From NCBI GenBank assembly GCA_946535455.1, contig CAMNDO010000028.1, positions 1 through 7,190 on the forward strand: a stretch of DNA of 7,190 bases, read 5' to 3'. Below, piece by piece: positions 6,252-7,190 of this stretch. The stretch is from an uncultured Caryophanales bacterium (GTDB taxonomy: Bacteria > Bacillota_I > Bacilli_A > RF39 > UBA660). Below the pieces are notes generated by a model. That model was given only the letters and a program-made list of their open reading frames with translations, was not told the origin of the DNA and ran no database searches. Position numbers and translations under genes: made by a program. Numbering within the stretch: position 1 is the first letter of the stretch; every line of letters begins with the position of its first letter.

Positions 6252-7190
6252 TACTTTCTCTCCTTTTTACAATCTTCATCATCGAATATTCTGGTATTAC
6301 AATATCTGTATCCAATTCCAAATAATAGATTTGATCTGGATGACGAGCAACCAATACTGGATTTTGATTTTCATCATATAATTTTTCTGCTACAAAAGAA
6401 ATATGTTTTCCTTCCGGAGTAAATACCTCAATCGTATCTCCTACTTCAAAATAATTTCTTTCATAAAACTGAAGCAACCCATTTTCATACGAAATGACTT
6501 GTCCCAAATAATCTTGATTTGAAAGTTCACTTCTTCCTGAATAATATTGATCCGTATAATCTGCTTCTTTCATAAAATAATGTGTTGACGTTTCTCGATT
6601 GGCCACACGATCTAATCTTTCTCGAAAAACTTTCATTTTTTCTTCATCTAAAGTTTTTTCATAATAACAATCAATGATTTCTCGATACGTTCCAATCACC
6701 GTTGCGAGATAATATAAAGAACGCATTCTTCCTTCTACTTTTAAACTAGTCACTCCAATATCGATTAAATCGGGAATATAATCTGCCATATTTAAATCCT
6801 TCAAAGCCATTGTGAAATCTTTTTCTTCCTCTGTTTTAAAAGCAAATCGACAAATTTGTGCACATCCTCCTCGGTTTGCATCTCGATTGGTTACATAATT
6901 GGATAACGCACATCTTCCACTAAAGCAAGTACACATCGCACCATGAATAAATACTTCAATATCCATTCCTGTTTTTTCGATGATTTCTGCAATTTGATCT
7001 TTCGAAAGTTCTCGAGCTAAAACAACACGATCAATTCCTTCTTCTTGAAAAAATTCAATTGCTTTGTAATTGCTTGTAGAGTTTTGTGTTGATAAATGAA
7101 CTTCTACTTGTGGATAATTCTTTTTGATATAAGAAATGATAAAAGGATCACTCACAATAAAAGCATCAATTCCACAATCCACTACTTTCT
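6238..7190 (-). CDS. U32-family protein (TrhP/YrrO-like, tRNA hydroxylation), N-terminus outside the window
   Basis: The frame is open to the right edge. The GTG at 7182 is an internal Val (KVVDCGIDAFIVSDP), not a start, so roughly the first 80-90 residues are missing. About 316 residues are visible. Counted from that Val, the U32 signature is complete at 76-94: E-V-F-x2-G-A-M-C-x4-G-R-C-A-L-S. C84, C91, C107 and C111 are the four Cys that bind an Fe-S cluster in TrhP-type proteins. SLKVEGRMRS (146-155) is also a family block, and 220-305 is a small beta-rich C-terminal domain (VGDTIEVFTPEG). Family members named peptidases are now linked to RNA: TrhP makes 5-hydroxyuridine at tRNA position 34, RlhA acts on 23S rRNA. 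A TrhP-like role is inferred from these motifs and from the greA neighbourhood, which resembles yrrO-udk-greA in B. subtilis. It ends in TGA (6240-6238), overlapping the HD gene. Confidence 0.93.
   Translation of the reverse strand, partial: KVVDCGIDAFIVSDPFIISYIKKNYPQVEVHLSTQNSTSNYKAIEFFQEEGIDRVVLARELSKDQIAEIIEKTGMDIEVFIHGAMCTCFSGRCALSNYVTNRDANRGGCAQICRFAFKTEEEKDFTMALKDLNMADYIPDLIDIGVTSLKVEGRMRSLYYLATVIGTYREIIDCYYEKTLDEEKMKVFRERLDRVANRETSTHYFMKEADYTDQYYSGRSELSNQDYLGQVISYENGLLQFYERNYFEVGDTIEVFTPEGKHISFVAEKLYDENQNPVLVARHPDQIYYLELDTDIVIPEYSMMKIVKRRESNEEL

Noticed and set aside
7180..7182. GTG at 7182 as the start of the U32 gene
   Set aside because: The frame continues upstream (AAA GTA) to the window edge, and the family needs a further N-terminal part, so this is an internal Val.

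Overview
All genes in this AT-rich window lie on the minus strand, so the window is read from right (7190) to left (1). Codon use, Shine-Dalgarno sites of the AGGAGG/AGAGGTG type, sigma-A-like promoters and short U-tailed hairpin terminators point to a low-GC Gram-positive bacterium of the Bacilli/Erysipelotrichales/RF39 kind, probably an uncultured gut lineage. TGA ends the U32 gene and tryptophan is TGG in the recognised genes, so this is the standard bacterial code and not the Mycoplasma code. The lineage assignment is inference.

Right part (7190-5109): a housekeeping unit. The 3' part of a U32-family gene (related to the tRNA-hydroxylation proteins TrhP/YrrO) overlaps by 14 nt a gene for an HD-domain dGTPase-like phosphohydrolase. 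A hairpin terminator that starts inside the stop codon closes the unit.

Middle (5049-3973): greA has its own strong extended -10 promoter and a 16-bp terminator hairpin. The U tract of that terminator runs straight into the ribosome binding site of a small orphan gene for a 141-residue membrane-anchored protein, which has its own weaker terminator. In Bacillus subtilis a U32 gene (yrrO) also lies just upstream of greA, with udk between them. Here a nucleotide-metabolism gene of another family holds the middle place.

Left part (3976-1): an apparent operon of three envelope proteins that I cannot assign to a known pathway. They are a five-helix membrane protein with a large outer domain; a 593-residue membrane-anchored protein with a pilin-like N-terminal region, an Ig-like (DUF5011-type) domain and two diverged copies of an LYRIV...DPY domain; and a secreted protein cut off by the window edge. 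Spacing is tight (24 and 18 nt), and a probable extended -10 promoter precedes the first gene. This is the least understood part of the window.

There is no gene-free stretch longer than about 160 bases. I saw no tRNA, rRNA, CRISPR array, insertion sequence or phage gene. Two genes, U32 at the right and the secreted protein at the left, are cut by the window edges and not by mutation.
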